Counted from the stretch's first letter, positions 8,751-18,106 are shown. The stretch: 64,000 nucleotides of DNA from Massilia eurypsychrophila (GCF_002760655.1 NZ_PDOC01000003.1:1-64000); one strand, 5' to 3'. Translations and numbers: made by a program. Notes: generated by a model not told the origin, from the sequence alone.

Positions 8751-8769
8751 GTGTTTGTCAGACAAACAC
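8751..8769. promoter_or_regulatory. 19-bp palindrome upstream of flhD
   Basis: GTGTTTGTCAGACAAACAC has two perfect 9-bp arms around a single A, 137 bp upstream of the flhD start. No T run follows, so it is an operator candidate, not a terminator. The binding protein is unknown. Confidence 0.5.
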
Positions 8770-8905
8770 TGACGGGTCGATCTCGTCATTCGCCGACGAA
8801 AAATACATCCTCCGTCCTATTTCGTAAAAGTTTCCACACAGTCAGAATGTATCCCATCGGCAATACAACTTCTTGCCGAATTTCAACGGATTCAAGGAGA
8901 CGGAA

Positions 8906-9223
8906 ATGACTGCGAACGACATGATGGCGGAAATTCGTGATGCTAATCTGAGCTACCTGATGCTCGCTCAGCAAATGATCCGTGCAGACAAGGTAACCGC
9001 GATCTTCCGTCTCGGCATCGCCGCCGACATTGCTGAACTGATCGAAGGCATGAGCAACGCCCAGATCCTCAAACTGGCAGGCGGCAACATGATGTTGGCC
9101 CGATTTCGATTTGACGACAGCGCCATCCTCTCCATGCTGACCAACTACAACAAGGACCGCAGCTTGGCCCAGTCGCACGCCGCCATCCTGATGGCCGGCC
9201 AGGCCGTCGAAGAAATCGCTTAA
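8906..9223 (+). CDS. flhD: Flagellar master regulator subunit FlhD
   Basis: The product is a 105-residue subunit of the FlhD4C2 activator, which switches on class II flagellar genes. The family core is clear (LSYLMLAQQMIRADKVTAIFRLG, and ARFRFDDSAIL). The ATG at 8906 follows an AAGGAGA site. At position 65, where E. coli FlhD carries the intersubunit disulfide Cys, this protein has Ala. It is followed 58 bp later by flhC in the same operon. Confidence 0.95.
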   Translation: MTANDMMAEIRDANLSYLMLAQQMIRADKVTAIFRLGIAADIAELIEGMSNAQILKLAGGNMMLARFRFDDSAILSMLTNYNKDRSLAQSHAAILMAGQAVEEIA

Positions 9224-9281
9224 GTTCACACCGATTCTATCAAGCAGAGCAGTTTTGGCGTAGCAGACACGGAGTTTTACA

Positions 9282-9833
9282 ATGAGCAAGAAAAGCGTCG
9301 TCACGGAAGCCCAGGAAATTCAGCTGGCAATTGAACTGATCCAGCTTGGCGCCCGCCTGCAATTGCTCGAAACCGAAGTCACGCTGTCGCGCGAACGCCT
9401 GCTCAAGCTGTACAAGGAACTGCGCGGAATGTCGCCGCCGAAGGGCATGCTGCCGTTTTCGACCGACTGGTTCCTGACCTGGCAGCCGAACATCCACTCG
9501 TCGCTGTTCATCAACATCCACAAATTCCTCGTCGAGCACGCCGGCGCCACCGGCATCGAAGCGGTAATGAAGGCTTACAAGCTGTACCTCGAACAAATGC
9601 CGCCTGAGCCGGGCGAAGAGCCGCTGCTGTCGCTGACGCGCGCCTGGACCCTGGTTCGTTTCTTCCAGAGCAAGATGCTGTCGATGGCCGCGTGCAAATG
9701 CTGCCAGGGCAAGTTTGTCGTCAATCAGCTCGACCTGAACGACGGTTACCAGTGCGGCCTGTGCCACATGCCTTCGCGCGCCGGCAAGACCAAGAAATCG
9801 AAGGACGCCGCGGCGGCGCTGCTAGCCGCGTGA
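9282..9833 (+). CDS. flhC: Flagellar master regulator subunit FlhC
   Basis: This 183-residue DNA-binding partner of FlhD has the C-terminal zinc site intact: Cys138, Cys141, Cys158 and Cys161, with the same spacing as the E. coli zinc ligands. The N-terminal EIQLAIELIQLGARLQLLE and LSRERLLKLYKELRG segments are typical. The C-terminus is a Lys/Ala-rich tail. It is followed 37 bp later by the methyltransferase gene on the same strand. Confidence 0.95.
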   Translation: MSKKSVVTEAQEIQLAIELIQLGARLQLLETEVTLSRERLLKLYKELRGMSPPKGMLPFSTDWFLTWQPNIHSSLFINIHKFLVEHAGATGIEAVMKAYKLYLEQMPPEPGEEPLLSLTRAWTLVRFFQSKMLSMAACKCCQGKFVVNQLDLNDGYQCGLCHMPSRAGKTKKSKDAAAALLAA

Positions 9834-9870
9834 CCTCCCGCATTACCGCATTCCCATCGAGGGGCAGGGC

Positions 9871-10641
9871 GTGAGCCTTGCCCTTCGTCGCATCTGGCGC
9901 GCGCCGGCGGTGCAGGCGCTGCTGCTGCAGCTGGCCGCCGCGCCGCTGACGGTGGTGGCGGCGTTTCTGCTGCTGCGCGCGGGGGCGCCGGTCAGCCTGG
10001 CCGGCGCCGCCTTGCTGCAGGGCATCTTCGCCGCCGCCCTGAGCGGCTGGCGCCGGCTGGCGCCGTGGTGGCTGGCGATCCAGCTGCTGTTCCCGCTGGC
10101 GCTGCTGGCCGGGGTCGCGCTGCAGTTGCCGCCCATGCTGTTCCTCGGCGGCTTCCTGATCCTGCTATTAATATACTGGTCGACCTTCCGCACCCAGGTG
10201 CCGTATTACCCGTCGGGGCGGCGCGCCTGGGACGCGGTGGCCGCCGTGCTGCCGCCGGACCGGCCGCTGTTTTTCATCGACATCGGCAGCGGCCTCGGCG
10301 GCCTGGTTCTCGACCTGGCGCGGCGCCGGCCCGAATCGACTTTCGTCGGCATCGAGCTGGCGCCGCTGCCGTGGCTGGCGAGCGCGCTGCGCGCCCGGCT
10401 GGCCGGCGGCAGCGCGCGTTTCGTGCGCGGCGACTACGAACATCTCGACCTCGGCGCCTACGACGCCGTGTTTGCCTACCTGTCGCCGGCGGCCATGGAT
10501 GGCCTGTGGCGCAAGGCGAGCACGGAGATGCGGCCGGGTTCGCTGTTACTCAGTTATGAGTTCAATATCGGTGCAAAGCCGCCGGACATTAACATAATGC
10601 CTACAGGTGCCGGCCCGGCGCTTTATGGTTGGCACTTTTAG
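9871..10641 (+). CDS. Membrane-anchored class I SAM-dependent methyltransferase
   Basis: This protein has about 256 residues. The first 105 or so form three or four hydrophobic segments (for example AAPLTVVAAFLLLRAG and LFLGGFLILLLIYW). A compact Rossmann-fold methyltransferase follows, with the SAM-binding motif FIDIGSGLGG, the acidic ribose-binding GIELAP, and RFVRGDYEHLDL. It starts with GTG after a GAGGGG site. It sits between flhC and motA. The substrate is unknown; membrane location and position suggest a motility or envelope role (inference). Confidence 0.8.
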   Translation: MSLALRRIWRAPAVQALLLQLAAAPLTVVAAFLLLRAGAPVSLAGAALLQGIFAAALSGWRRLAPWWLAIQLLFPLALLAGVALQLPPMLFLGGFLILLLIYWSTFRTQVPYYPSGRRAWDAVAAVLPPDRPLFFIDIGSGLGGLVLDLARRRPESTFVGIELAPLPWLASALRARLAGGSARFVRGDYEHLDLGAYDAVFAYLSPAAMDGLWRKASTEMRPGSLLLSYEFNIGAKPPDINIMPTGAGPALYGWHF

Positions 10642-10836
10642 GCGACACAGCGTCATAAACGGGGCGGTTTTACTTGCCCGGTGGCCATTCTCACGCTATT
10701 GTAGTTCCCTAGGACAATTTTTTGCTCGATCGCCACGTGATTCGGTCGACACCCATTGTCACTATTTCCACTCAGTTGTTTGAACATTCATGCCGGGCCC
10801 GGGCCCGATCATTTTCCACCTTGGGAGTCAGCGCTC

Positions 10837-11697
10837 TTGTTAGTCATCATTGGATATATCGTCGTCTGCGCCTCGGTGTTCGGCGGCTTCGCCCTCAGCG
10901 GCGGCCACCTGGCTTCGCTGTTCCAGCCGCTCGAGCTGCTGATGATCGGCGGCGCCGCGGTGGGTGCTTTCCTTGTTGGCAACAATGGCAAGTCGATCAA
11001 GGCGACCATCCAGGCGCTGCCGTCGGTGCTGAAGGGTTCGCGCCACACCAAGGAACTGTACATGGAGATGATGTCGCTGCTGTTCGACATCCTGTCCAAG
11101 GTGCGCAAGGAAGGCCTGATGTCGATCGAAGGCGATATCGACAAGCCGGAAGACAGCCCGCTGTTTTCCAAGTACCCGGGCGTGCTGGCCGACCACCACA
11201 TCGTCGAATTCATGACCGATTACCTGCGTTTGATGGTGTCGGGCAACATGGATGCGTTCCAGATCGAAAACCTGATGGACAACGAAATCGAGACCCATCA
11301 CCACGAAGGCGCGGTGCCGGCCCATTGCATCGCCAAGCTCGGCGACGGCCTGCCGGCGTTCGGCATCGTCGCCGCGGTGATGGGCGTGGTGCATACGATG
11401 GAGTCGGTCGGCATTCCGCCGGCCGAGCTGGGCATCCTGATCGCCAAGGCGCTGGTCGGCACCTTCCTCGGCATCTTGCTGGCGTACGCCTTCGTCACGC
11501 CGCTGTCGAGCCTGCTCGAACAGAAGCTGGAAGAGTCGACCAAGATGTTCCAGTGCGTCAAAGTCACCTTGCTGGCCAGCCTGAACGGCTACGCGCCGGC
11601 GCTGGCGGTGGAATTTGGCCGCAAGGTACTGTTTTCGACAGAACGGCCGACGTTCGGCGAACTCGAAGACCACATCAAGAAATCGAAGACCAAGTAA
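10837..11697 (+). CDS. motA: Flagellar motor stator protein MotA
   Basis: The product is a 286-residue inner-membrane stator subunit that, with MotB, conducts protons to drive flagellar rotation. The TTG at 10837 gives the canonical N-terminus (M)LVIIGYIVV and has a GGGAG site upstream, so it is preferred over an in-frame ATG 81 bp earlier. Conserved features include FALSGGHLASLFQP, the cytoplasmic loop, PAFGIVAAVMGVVHTM and LVGTFLGILLAYAFVTPLS. A 195-bp gap before it may hold a separate promoter; I cannot assign its elements. Confidence 0.95.
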   Translation: MLVIIGYIVVCASVFGGFALSGGHLASLFQPLELLMIGGAAVGAFLVGNNGKSIKATIQALPSVLKGSRHTKELYMEMMSLLFDILSKVRKEGLMSIEGDIDKPEDSPLFSKYPGVLADHHIVEFMTDYLRLMVSGNMDAFQIENLMDNEIETHHHEGAVPAHCIAKLGDGLPAFGIVAAVMGVVHTMESVGIPPAELGILIAKALVGTFLGILLAYAFVTPLSSLLEQKLEESTKMFQCVKVTLLASLNGYAPALAVEFGRKVLFSTERPTFGELEDHIKKSKTK

Positions 11698-11751
11698 GCC
11701 GCTCGATGTCAATTATCTATTCACACGCAGAGTTCCTGTCCCGGAGCGCAT

Positions 11752-12717
11752 ATGGCCGATGAGGGCTTACGACCGATCATCGTCAAGCGCATCAAGAAGA
11801 CGGCGGCCGGCCATCACGGCGGCGCCTGGAAAATTGCGTACGCCGACTTCGTGACGGCGATGATGGCGTTCTTCTTGCTGATGTGGCTGCTCGGCTCGAC
11901 CACCAAGGGCGACCTGAACGGCATCTCGGAGTTCTTCAAGACGCCGCTGAAGGTTGCCATGTCGGGCGGCTCGGGCAGCGGCGACAGCTCGTCGGTGATC
12001 CAGGGCGGCGGGCGCGACCTGACCCGGCGCGACGGCCAGGTCAAGAAAGGCGACGTCGAGTCGGTGAAAAAATCGTACGACCTGAAGGCGGCCAAGGCCG
12101 CGCTCGAGCGCGAGGAGGGCGTCCGCCTGCAGCAGCTGAAGGCGAAGATCGAAGCGACCATCGAAGCCAATCCGCTGCTGAAGAAATACAAGAATCAGCT
12201 GCTGCTCGACATCACCAGCGAAGGCTTGCGCATCCAGATCGTCGACGAGCAGAACCGGCCGATGTTTGCGCTGGCAAAAGCGACCGTGCAGCCGTACACC
12301 GCCGATATCTTGCGCGTGATCGGCATTGTCCTCAACGAAGTGCCGAACCGCATCGGCCTGTCCGGCCACACCGATTCGACGCCGTACTTTTCCGATGTCG
12401 GCTACAGCAACTGGGAACTGTCGAGCGATCGGGCGAACGCGTCGCGGCGCGAACTGATCATCGGCGGCATGAACGAGAACAAGATCTTGCGCGTCGTCGG
12501 ACTCGGTTCGGCAGCGAACCTGGACCGCGAGGACCCGTTCAATCCGATCAACCGGCGTATCAGCATCATCGTGATGAACAAGAAAACGGAAGAAACGGTC
12601 ATGCGCGACAACGCGTCGCTGCAGGTGCCGGAGATCAACGGGACAAGCCCGGCGGCTGCCCCGGCGGCGCTGGCGCAGCCGCCCGCCGCCGCGGCAGCGG
12701 CGAAGGCGGCACCATGA
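11752..12717 (+). CDS. motB: Flagellar motor protein MotB
   Basis: The product is a 321-residue stator partner. It has a short cytoplasmic N-terminus, a single transmembrane helix (YADFVTAMMAFFLLMWLL) with the proton-carrying Asp32, a plug/linker, and a C-terminal OmpA-like peptidoglycan-binding domain (LSGHTDSTPY, NWELSSDRANASRR, NPINRRISI). The Ala/Pro-rich tail is variable. It is 54 bp after motA. The unit anchors the stator to the cell wall. Confidence 0.97.
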   Translation: MADEGLRPIIVKRIKKTAAGHHGGAWKIAYADFVTAMMAFFLLMWLLGSTTKGDLNGISEFFKTPLKVAMSGGSGSGDSSSVIQGGGRDLTRRDGQVKKGDVESVKKSYDLKAAKAALEREEGVRLQQLKAKIEATIEANPLLKKYKNQLLLDITSEGLRIQIVDEQNRPMFALAKATVQPYTADILRVIGIVLNEVPNRIGLSGHTDSTPYFSDVGYSNWELSSDRANASRRELIIGGMNENKILRVVGLGSAANLDREDPFNPINRRISIIVMNKKTEETVMRDNASLQVPEINGTSPAAAPAALAQPPAAAAAAKAAP

Positions 12718-12745
12718 TGGCGCGCGCGCGAATTGGAGGCGTCGT

Positions 12746-13294
12746 ATGACGAGAAAAAAAATACTGGGTTCGCACGTGAAGCGGCTGCTGTCGGGCGTGT
12801 CCGACCACGGCAAGAAACACCTGTCGGAAGTTGAAACCGACCTGCGCCAGACCGAATTGCTGCTCGAAGAGGCGGTCGACAAGCTCACCAGCAGCTTCAT
12901 GGCGATCCACCACGTGGTCGGCGCGCGCCAGGACGGCATCAACCTGCTGCTCGCCGGCGGCACCCCGAGCGCCGACGAAATCGACCGCATGAAAGGCATG
13001 TCCGGCGAAATCGGCCAGCACGTCAATTCGGCCATCACCAGCATGCAGTTCCAGGACATGACGAGCCAGTTGATCGACCGCACGCTCAAGCGCGTCACCG
13101 GCCTGCGCGCCTTTCTCGGCACGCTCGGCACGCACGGTGCAGGTGTTGCCGCCGAAGCGGACAGCGAGGAAATCGTCGAGCTGCTGGGCAAGGTCAGCAT
13201 GGCGCTGGCGATCCAGTCGCTCGAATTGCGCAGTGTATTAAGAAAAGCAGTGAACCAGCAGCACCTTGAAAGCGGCGACATCGAACTGTTCTAA
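12746..13294 (+). CDS. CheZ-like chemotaxis protein of the motB-cheY interval
   Basis: This 182-residue, mostly helical protein resembles a divergent CheZ-type four-helix bundle: INSAITSMQFQDMTSQLIDRTL-like helices correspond to the QDFQDLTGQ helix of true CheZ. It keeps the Gln-Asp pair of that helix (MQFQDMTSQ). The last residues are SGDIELF, an acidic-hydrophobic tail similar to the CheD C-terminus here. A bona fide cheZ exists downstream, so this could be a second CheY-P phosphatase or a CheY-docking factor. The function is inferred. Confidence 0.6.
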   Translation: MTRKKILGSHVKRLLSGVSDHGKKHLSEVETDLRQTELLLEEAVDKLTSSFMAIHHVVGARQDGINLLLAGGTPSADEIDRMKGMSGEIGQHVNSAITSMQFQDMTSQLIDRTLKRVTGLRAFLGTLGTHGAGVAAEADSEEIVELLGKVSMALAIQSLELRSVLRKAVNQQHLESGDIELF

Positions 13295-13354
13295 GCGTCG
13301 CTTTCACCATGGATTTAATCAGACTAACCACGAAAACAAAAGCAGGAGCAGGAA

Positions 13355-13720
13355 ATGGCTAAAACAATTCTCGCAGTCGACGATTCAAGCTCATTGCGCC
13401 AGATGGTGGCGTTCAGCCTGAAGGCGGCTGGCTACCTGGTGGTCGAGGCGGTCGACGGACAGGACGGCCTCGAGAAAGCCAAGCTGCAGACCGTCGACCT
13501 GGTGCTGACGGACCAGAACATGCCGCGCATGGACGGCCTGGCGCTGATCAAGCTGCTGCGCGGCCTGCCGGCCTACCAGAAGGTGCCGATCCTGATGCTG
13601 ACGACCGAGTCGTCCGACGAGATGAAGTCGAAGGGCCGCGCCGCCGGCGCCAATGGCTGGCTGGTCAAGCCGTTCGACCCGCAGCGGCTGATCGAAGTCG
13701 TGAAAAAAGTCATCGGCTGA
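13355..13720 (+). CDS. CheY-like single-domain response regulator (first copy)
   Basis: This is a 121-residue receiver domain with Asp9/Asp10, phospho-acceptor Asp53 (LTDQNMP), Thr83/Thr84 and Lys105 (VKPFDP). No output domain is present. It lies directly upstream of cheA and differs clearly from the second CheY (19314-19712), whose numbering matches E. coli CheY exactly. It may act as a phosphate sink or have another target; the flagellar-switch role better fits the second copy. Confidence 0.9.
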   Translation: MAKTILAVDDSSSLRQMVAFSLKAAGYLVVEAVDGQDGLEKAKLQTVDLVLTDQNMPRMDGLALIKLLRGLPAYQKVPILMLTTESSDEMKSKGRAAGANGWLVKPFDPQRLIEVVKKVIG

Positions 13721-13783
13721 TGCGTCGTAGCAAGTGGAAGAAAGTACCAGTATGATGCATCGCGAAATTGACGGAGTGCCCTC

Positions 13784-15970
13784 ATGACCATCGACATAAG
13801 CCAGTTTTTCCAGGTCTTTTTCGATGAGGCGGAGGAACTGCTGGCGGAAAAAGAACGGCTGCTGCTGGCGGTCGACATCGCCGCGCCGGACGCCGAGGAC
13901 CTGAACGCCATTTTCCGCACCGCCCACTCGATCAAGGGCGGCGCCTCGACGTTCGGGCTGAACGACATGTCGGATGTCACCCACATCCTCGAGTCGCTGC
14001 TCGACCGCATCCGCAAGGGTGAAATGGCGCTCACGGCCGAACACGTCGACGCCTTTTTGGCCGCCAAGGACATCCTCAAGATGCAGCTCGACGGCCACCG
14101 TAACGGCGCCCATGTCGACCAGGACGCCGTCGCCGACGTGCGCATGATGCTGCAGGAACTGTCGCAGGATGCGCCGGCGCCGGCGCGCCCGGTGGCGCCG
14201 GCCTTTGTGCAAACTGAAGTCAAGCCGAACCTGGGCGTCGGCGGGCGCCGCTACAAGGTCGAGCTGCCGCATTGCGAGCAGCGCGACGTCAACGCGCTGG
14301 CCGCCGAACTGGGCCTGCTTGGCCGCATCACCGTCGCGCCGCTCGACGGCGGCCGCCACGCGCTGACCCTGACCACCCACGAAAGCCTGGACGACATCAT
14401 CGCCATCTGCTCGTTCGTGCTCGATCCGGACGACTTGAAGATTTTCGAGGCGCCGGCCCTGACGCCGGCCCAGCGCGCGATCGAGGACGCCGAACGCGCC
14501 CGCGTCGAAAAGTCGCTCGGCTACGGCTTTTTCGATCCGATCGAGGCCGACGACGCCGGCGCCGACGTGCAGCAGCCGGAGCAGTCAGACGAGGAACGCG
14601 GCTACGGCTTTTTCCAGCCCATCGAACAGATCCGCGCGGCCGCCGCCAGCGCCGCCGCCGCGGTGGCGCCGGCCAAGGCGCTGCCGTCAAGCACCCGGAT
14701 CGAGGCGCTGGAAATTTCCGAAGTGGCGGCCGAGAAAAAAGCGGCCGCCCGCAAGGACGACAAGAGCGGCGGCCCCGGCGCCGAATCGTCGTCGATCCGC
14801 GTGTCGATCGAAAAGGTCGACCAGCTGATCAACCTGATCGGCGAACTGGTCATCACCCAGGCGATGATCGAGCAGCGCAGCGACGGGCTCGACCCGATGC
14901 TGCACGAGCGCCTGCTCAACAGCGTCAGCCAGCTGACGCGCAACACGCGCGACTTGCAGGAAGCGGTGATGTCGATCCGCATGATGCCGATGGACTTCGT
15001 GTTCTCGCGCTTTCCGCGCATGGTGCGCGATCTCGCCGCCAAGCTCGGCAAGAAGGTCGACTTCATCACCAACGGCGCCGCTACCGAACTGGACAAGGGC
15101 CTGATCGAGCGCATCGTCGATCCGCTGACGCACCTGGTGCGCAACAGCATCGACCATGGCATCGAGATGCCGGCCGCGCGGGTTGCCGCCGGCAAGACCG
15201 AAACCGGGCGATTGTTCCTGTCGGCCGGCCACCAGGGCGGCAACATCGTCATCGAAGTGTCCGACGACGGCGGCGGCCTGAACCGCGAGCGGATCCTTGA
15301 AAAGGCGGCCCAGAACGGTTTGCCCGTCAGCGACAACATGCCCGACGCCGACGTGTGGCAACTCATTTTCGCGCCCGGCTTTTCGACCGCCGAAATCGTC
15401 ACCGACGTGTCCGGCCGCGGCGTCGGCATGGATGTGGTCAAGCGCAACATCGCGGCGATGGGCGGCTCGATCGACATCCGCTCGGCGAAAGGCTTCGGCA
15501 CCACCATTTCGATCTCGCTGCCGCTGACGTTGGCCATTCTCGACGGCATGTCGATCCGCGTCGGCGAGGAAGTCTATATCCTGCCGCTCGGCTTCGTCGT
15601 CGAGTCGCTGCAGCCGGCGCCGGAAGACATCAAGGAAATCGCCAACCGCGGCCGGGTCATCAAGGTGCGCGGCGAATACTTGCCGTTGATTCCGCTGTAC
15701 CAGATGTTCGAGATCGAACCGCGCTTTACCAACCCGTGCGAAGGCATCGTCGTGATCCTCGAGGCCGACGGCCGCAAGGCCGGGCTGTTCGTCGACGATC
15801 TTGTCGGCCAGCAGCAGGTGGTGGTCAAGAACCTCGAGTCGAACTACCGCAAGGTGACCGGCATTTCGGGCGCCACCATCCTCGGCGACGGCGGCGTGTC
15901 GCTCATTCTCGATGTCGCAGCACTGATGCGCTCGTCGCGCCAGCTGGCCGACGACACCGTGTTTTCATAA
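13784..15970 (+). CDS. cheA: Chemotaxis histidine kinase CheA
   Basis: This 728-residue protein has all five CheA regions: an HPt domain with His48 (AHSIKGGAST), a long linker with the CheY-binding-type region, a dimerisation helix pair (about 345-410), an HATPase with N box (LVRNSIDHGIE), G1 box (VSDDGGGL) and G2 box (GRGVGMDVV), and a C-terminal CheW-like domain. A central stretch holds two short repeats reading GYGFF.PIE. It autophosphorylates at receptor clusters and passes phosphate to CheY and CheB. Confidence 0.96.
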   Translation: MTIDISQFFQVFFDEAEELLAEKERLLLAVDIAAPDAEDLNAIFRTAHSIKGGASTFGLNDMSDVTHILESLLDRIRKGEMALTAEHVDAFLAAKDILKMQLDGHRNGAHVDQDAVADVRMMLQELSQDAPAPARPVAPAFVQTEVKPNLGVGGRRYKVELPHCEQRDVNALAAELGLLGRITVAPLDGGRHALTLTTHESLDDIIAICSFVLDPDDLKIFEAPALTPAQRAIEDAERARVEKSLGYGFFDPIEADDAGADVQQPEQSDEERGYGFFQPIEQIRAAAASAAAAVAPAKALPSSTRIEALEISEVAAEKKAAARKDDKSGGPGAESSSIRVSIEKVDQLINLIGELVITQAMIEQRSDGLDPMLHERLLNSVSQLTRNTRDLQEAVMSIRMMPMDFVFSRFPRMVRDLAAKLGKKVDFITNGAATELDKGLIERIVDPLTHLVRNSIDHGIEMPAARVAAGKTETGRLFLSAGHQGGNIVIEVSDDGGGLNRERILEKAAQNGLPVSDNMPDADVWQLIFAPGFSTAEIVTDVSGRGVGMDVVKRNIAAMGGSIDIRSAKGFGTTISISLPLTLAILDGMSIRVGEEVYILPLGFVVESLQPAPEDIKEIANRGRVIKVRGEYLPLIPLYQMFEIEPRFTNPCEGIVVILEADGRKAGLFVDDLVGQQQVVVKNLESNYRKVTGISGATILGDGGVSLILDVAALMRSSRQLADDTVFS

Positions 15971-16031
15971 TCGTTCCAGCCATTCCATTTACTTCAACTT
16001 TTTTTGCACTAAACCAGGATAGGAAACCACC

Positions 16032-16532
16032 ATGTCGATGACATCCACCACCACCAAGGCCGGCGACGCGCACGACGGCGCAGGCAGCGAATTTCTCGCC
16101 TTCACGCTCGGCTCCGAGGAGTACGGCATCGATATCCTGAAGGTGCAGGAGATCCGCGGCTACGAAGCGGTCACCCGCATCGCCAACGCGCCCGAGTTCA
16201 TCAAGGGCGTGATCAATCTGCGCGGCATCATCATTCCCGTAGTCGACATGCGCATCAAGTTCAACCTCGGCACGCCGGTGTACGACCAGTTCACCGTCGT
16301 CATCATCCTCAACATCGGCGGGCGCATCATGGGCATGGTCGTCGACAGCGTCTCCGACGTCACCACGCTCACACCCGACCAGGTCAAGCCGGCGCCGGAA
16401 ATGGGCACCGCCTTCAATTCCGACTACCTCATTGGCCTTGGCACCATCGACGAGCGCATGCTGATCCTGGTCGACATCGACAAGCTGATGTCGTCGGGCG
16501 AAATGGGCCTGATCGAAAAGATCGCCGCGTAA
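16032..16532 (+). CDS. cheW: Chemotaxis coupling protein CheW
   Basis: The product is a 166-residue protein made of a single SH3-like CheW domain. Typical segments are EFLAFTLGSEEYGIDILKVQEIRG, GVINLRGIIIPVVDMR and MVVDSVSDV. It bridges receptors and CheA. The start at 16032 follows an AGGATAGGAA region. A GC-rich hairpin lies in the 93-bp gap before cheR. Confidence 0.96.
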   Translation: MSMTSTTTKAGDAHDGAGSEFLAFTLGSEEYGIDILKVQEIRGYEAVTRIANAPEFIKGVINLRGIIIPVVDMRIKFNLGTPVYDQFTVVIILNIGGRIMGMVVDSVSDVTTLTPDQVKPAPEMGTAFNSDYLIGLGTIDERMLILVDIDKLMSSGEMGLIEKIAA

Positions 16533-16625
16533 AAGTTGCAGGCTGTAAGCGGCCACGCGCCTGGCGCGGCCGCATGTGCTCCGAGCCATATTCAAGCAGG
16601 TCCTTAGAGCAGAAGGTGAAGCATC

Positions 16626-17483
16626 GTGTCGCAAATTAAAGTGGAATCCGGCAAGGAATTCAATTTCACCAAGAGTGATTTTGAAAGAGTCCGTGCGCTG
16701 ATCTACAAACGGGCAGGTATTTCACTGGCCGACAGCAAGCAGGAAATGGTCTATAGCCGCATCGCGCGGCGCCTGCGGGCGACCGGCATCGTCTCGTTTT
16801 CCACCTACCTCGACGACCTCGAGGCGGGCAAACTCAGCGGCGACGAGTGGGAGTCGTTTACCAACGCCTTGACCACCAACCTGACGTCGTTCTTTCGCGA
16901 GTCGCATCACTTCCCGCTGTTGGCCGAACACCTCAAGCGCCTGCCGCCCGGGCCGATCACGATCTGGTGTTCGGCCAGTTCGACCGGCGAAGAGCCGTAT
17001 TCGATCGCGATGACCGCGTGCGAGGCGTTCAATACCTTGAGCCCGCCGGTGCAGATCATCGCCACCGACATCGACACCAACGTGCTGGCCGCCGGCGCCC
17101 ACGGCGTCTACGGCATCGAACGGCTCGACAAGATGTCGGCCGAGCGCTCGAAGCGGTTTTTCCTGCGCGGCAAGGGCGACCAGGAAGGCATGGTGCGCGT
17201 GCGCCCGGAACTGCGCCAGCTGGTCACCTTCAAGCCGCTCAACCTGCTCGGCGACAGCTGGCCGCTGACGGGCCAGTTCGACGTCATCTTCTGCCGCAAC
17301 GTCATGATCTATTTTGACAAGGCCACCCAGCGCAAGATCCTGGCGCGCTTTGTACCGCTGATGAAGCCGCACGCACTGCTGTTTGCCGGCCACTCCGAAA
17401 ACTTTCTGTACGTCTCTGATTCGCTGAAACTGCGCGGCAAGACGGTGTATGAACTCGAACAAGGTCGCTCCGGCAACCACTAG
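16626..17483 (+). CDS. cheR: Chemotaxis protein methyltransferase CheR
   Basis: The product is a 285-residue SAM-dependent enzyme that methylates glutamates on chemoreceptors. It has the all-helical N-terminal domain (about 1-90) and the catalytic domain with [27 protein letters not shown] and [13 protein letters not shown]. The start is GTG at 16626 behind AGAAGGTGA. It is followed by cheD after 20 bp, consistent with a single operon. Confidence 0.95.
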   Translation: MSQIKVESGKEFNFTKSDFERVRALIYKRAGISLADSKQEMVYSRIARRLRATGIVSFSTYLDDLEAGKLSGDEWESFTNALTTNLTSFFRESHHFPLLAEHLKRLPPGPITIWCSASSTGEEPYSIAMTACEAFNTLSPPVQIIATDIDTNVLAAGAHGVYGIERLDKMSAERSKRFFLRGKGDQEGMVRVRPELRQLVTFKPLNLLGDSWPLTGQFDVIFCRNVMIYFDKATQRKILARFVPLMKPHALLFAGHSENFLYVSDSLKLRGKTVYELEQGRSGNH

Positions 17484-17503
17484 CCGCTGCGAAAGAAGCA
17501 ATC

Positions 17504-18106
17504 ATGGACTCAAAAGAACAATTTGCCACCAACGTCTATTTCGATCGGACGTTCGATTGCGAAGCGGCCAAGATCCTGCCTGGCGAGTATTACCACACCA
17601 ACAAGGACATGCTGATCGTGACTGTGCTCGGCTCGTGCGTGTCGGCGTGCATCCGCGACCGCGTTAGTGGCCTGGGCGGCATGAACCACTTCATGTTGCC
17701 CGACGGCGGCAGCGACGCCAACAGTCCCGTGTCGGCGTCGATGCGCTACGGCACCTATGCGATGGAGGTATTGATCAATGAACTGCTCAAGTCGGGCGCG
17801 CGCCGCGACAACCTCGAAGCGAAGGTGTTCGGCGGCGGTGCCGTGCTGAAGGGTTTTACCGCCATCAACGTCGGCGAACGCAATGCCGCATTCGTCATCA
17901 GCTACCTGAAGATGGAAAAGATCCGCGTGCTGGCCGAAGACCTCAACGACATCTATCCGCGCAAGGTGTATTTCTTCCCGCGCACCGGCAAGGTGCTGGT
18001 CAAGAAACTGATGCAAACCCACAACGACACGCTGGCGCAACGCGAGCGCGACTACGCCAGCCGCCTGAAGGTCGCGCCTGTTGGCGGCGAGATCGACCTG
18101 TTCTGA
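17504..18106 (+). CDS. cheD: Chemoreceptor glutamine deamidase CheD
   Basis: The product is a 200-residue enzyme that converts specific receptor glutamines to glutamates. The active-site neighbourhoods are visible: [14 protein letters not shown] (nucleophilic Cys) and [10 protein letters not shown] (His). A C-terminal GGEIDLF tail follows a variable linker and resembles the end of the CheZ-like protein at 12746-13294. The stop is 11 bp before cheB. Confidence 0.95.
   Translation: MDSKEQFATNVYFDRTFDCEAAKILPGEYYHTNKDMLIVTVLGSCVSACIRDRVSGLGGMNHFMLPDGGSDANSPVSASMRYGTYAMEVLINELLKSGARRDNLEAKVFGGGAVLKGFTAINVGERNAAFVISYLKMEKIRVLAEDLNDIYPRKVYFFPRTGKVLVKKLMQTHNDTLAQRERDYASRLKVAPVGGEIDLF

Larger units (their letters stand above)
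8404..8905. other. 502-bp intergenic region between kynU and flhD
   Basis: This long gap separates two divergently transcribed operons and is more AT-rich than its neighbours. It contains two spaced copies of a CCCTAAAGTTCC element and a 19-bp near-perfect palindrome, listed separately. No protein-coding signal is convincing on either strand. It is best read as the control region of the flagellar master operon, with the kyn promoter at its left end. Confidence 0.7.

Noticed and set aside
10791-10806. CGGGCCCGGGCCCG palindrome before motA as an operator
   Set aside because: It is simple GC-rich alternation within a high-GC genome with no second site or spacing that supports binding.
10756-10836. 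Longer MotA N-terminus from an upstream ATG
   Set aside because: The extra 27 residues are not family-like, and the TTG at 10837 gives the conserved MLVIIGYIVV with a proper ribosome binding site.
16533-16625. GC-rich hairpin between cheW and cheR as a terminator
   Set aside because: There is no T run and the operon clearly continues; it may at most tune mRNA stability.
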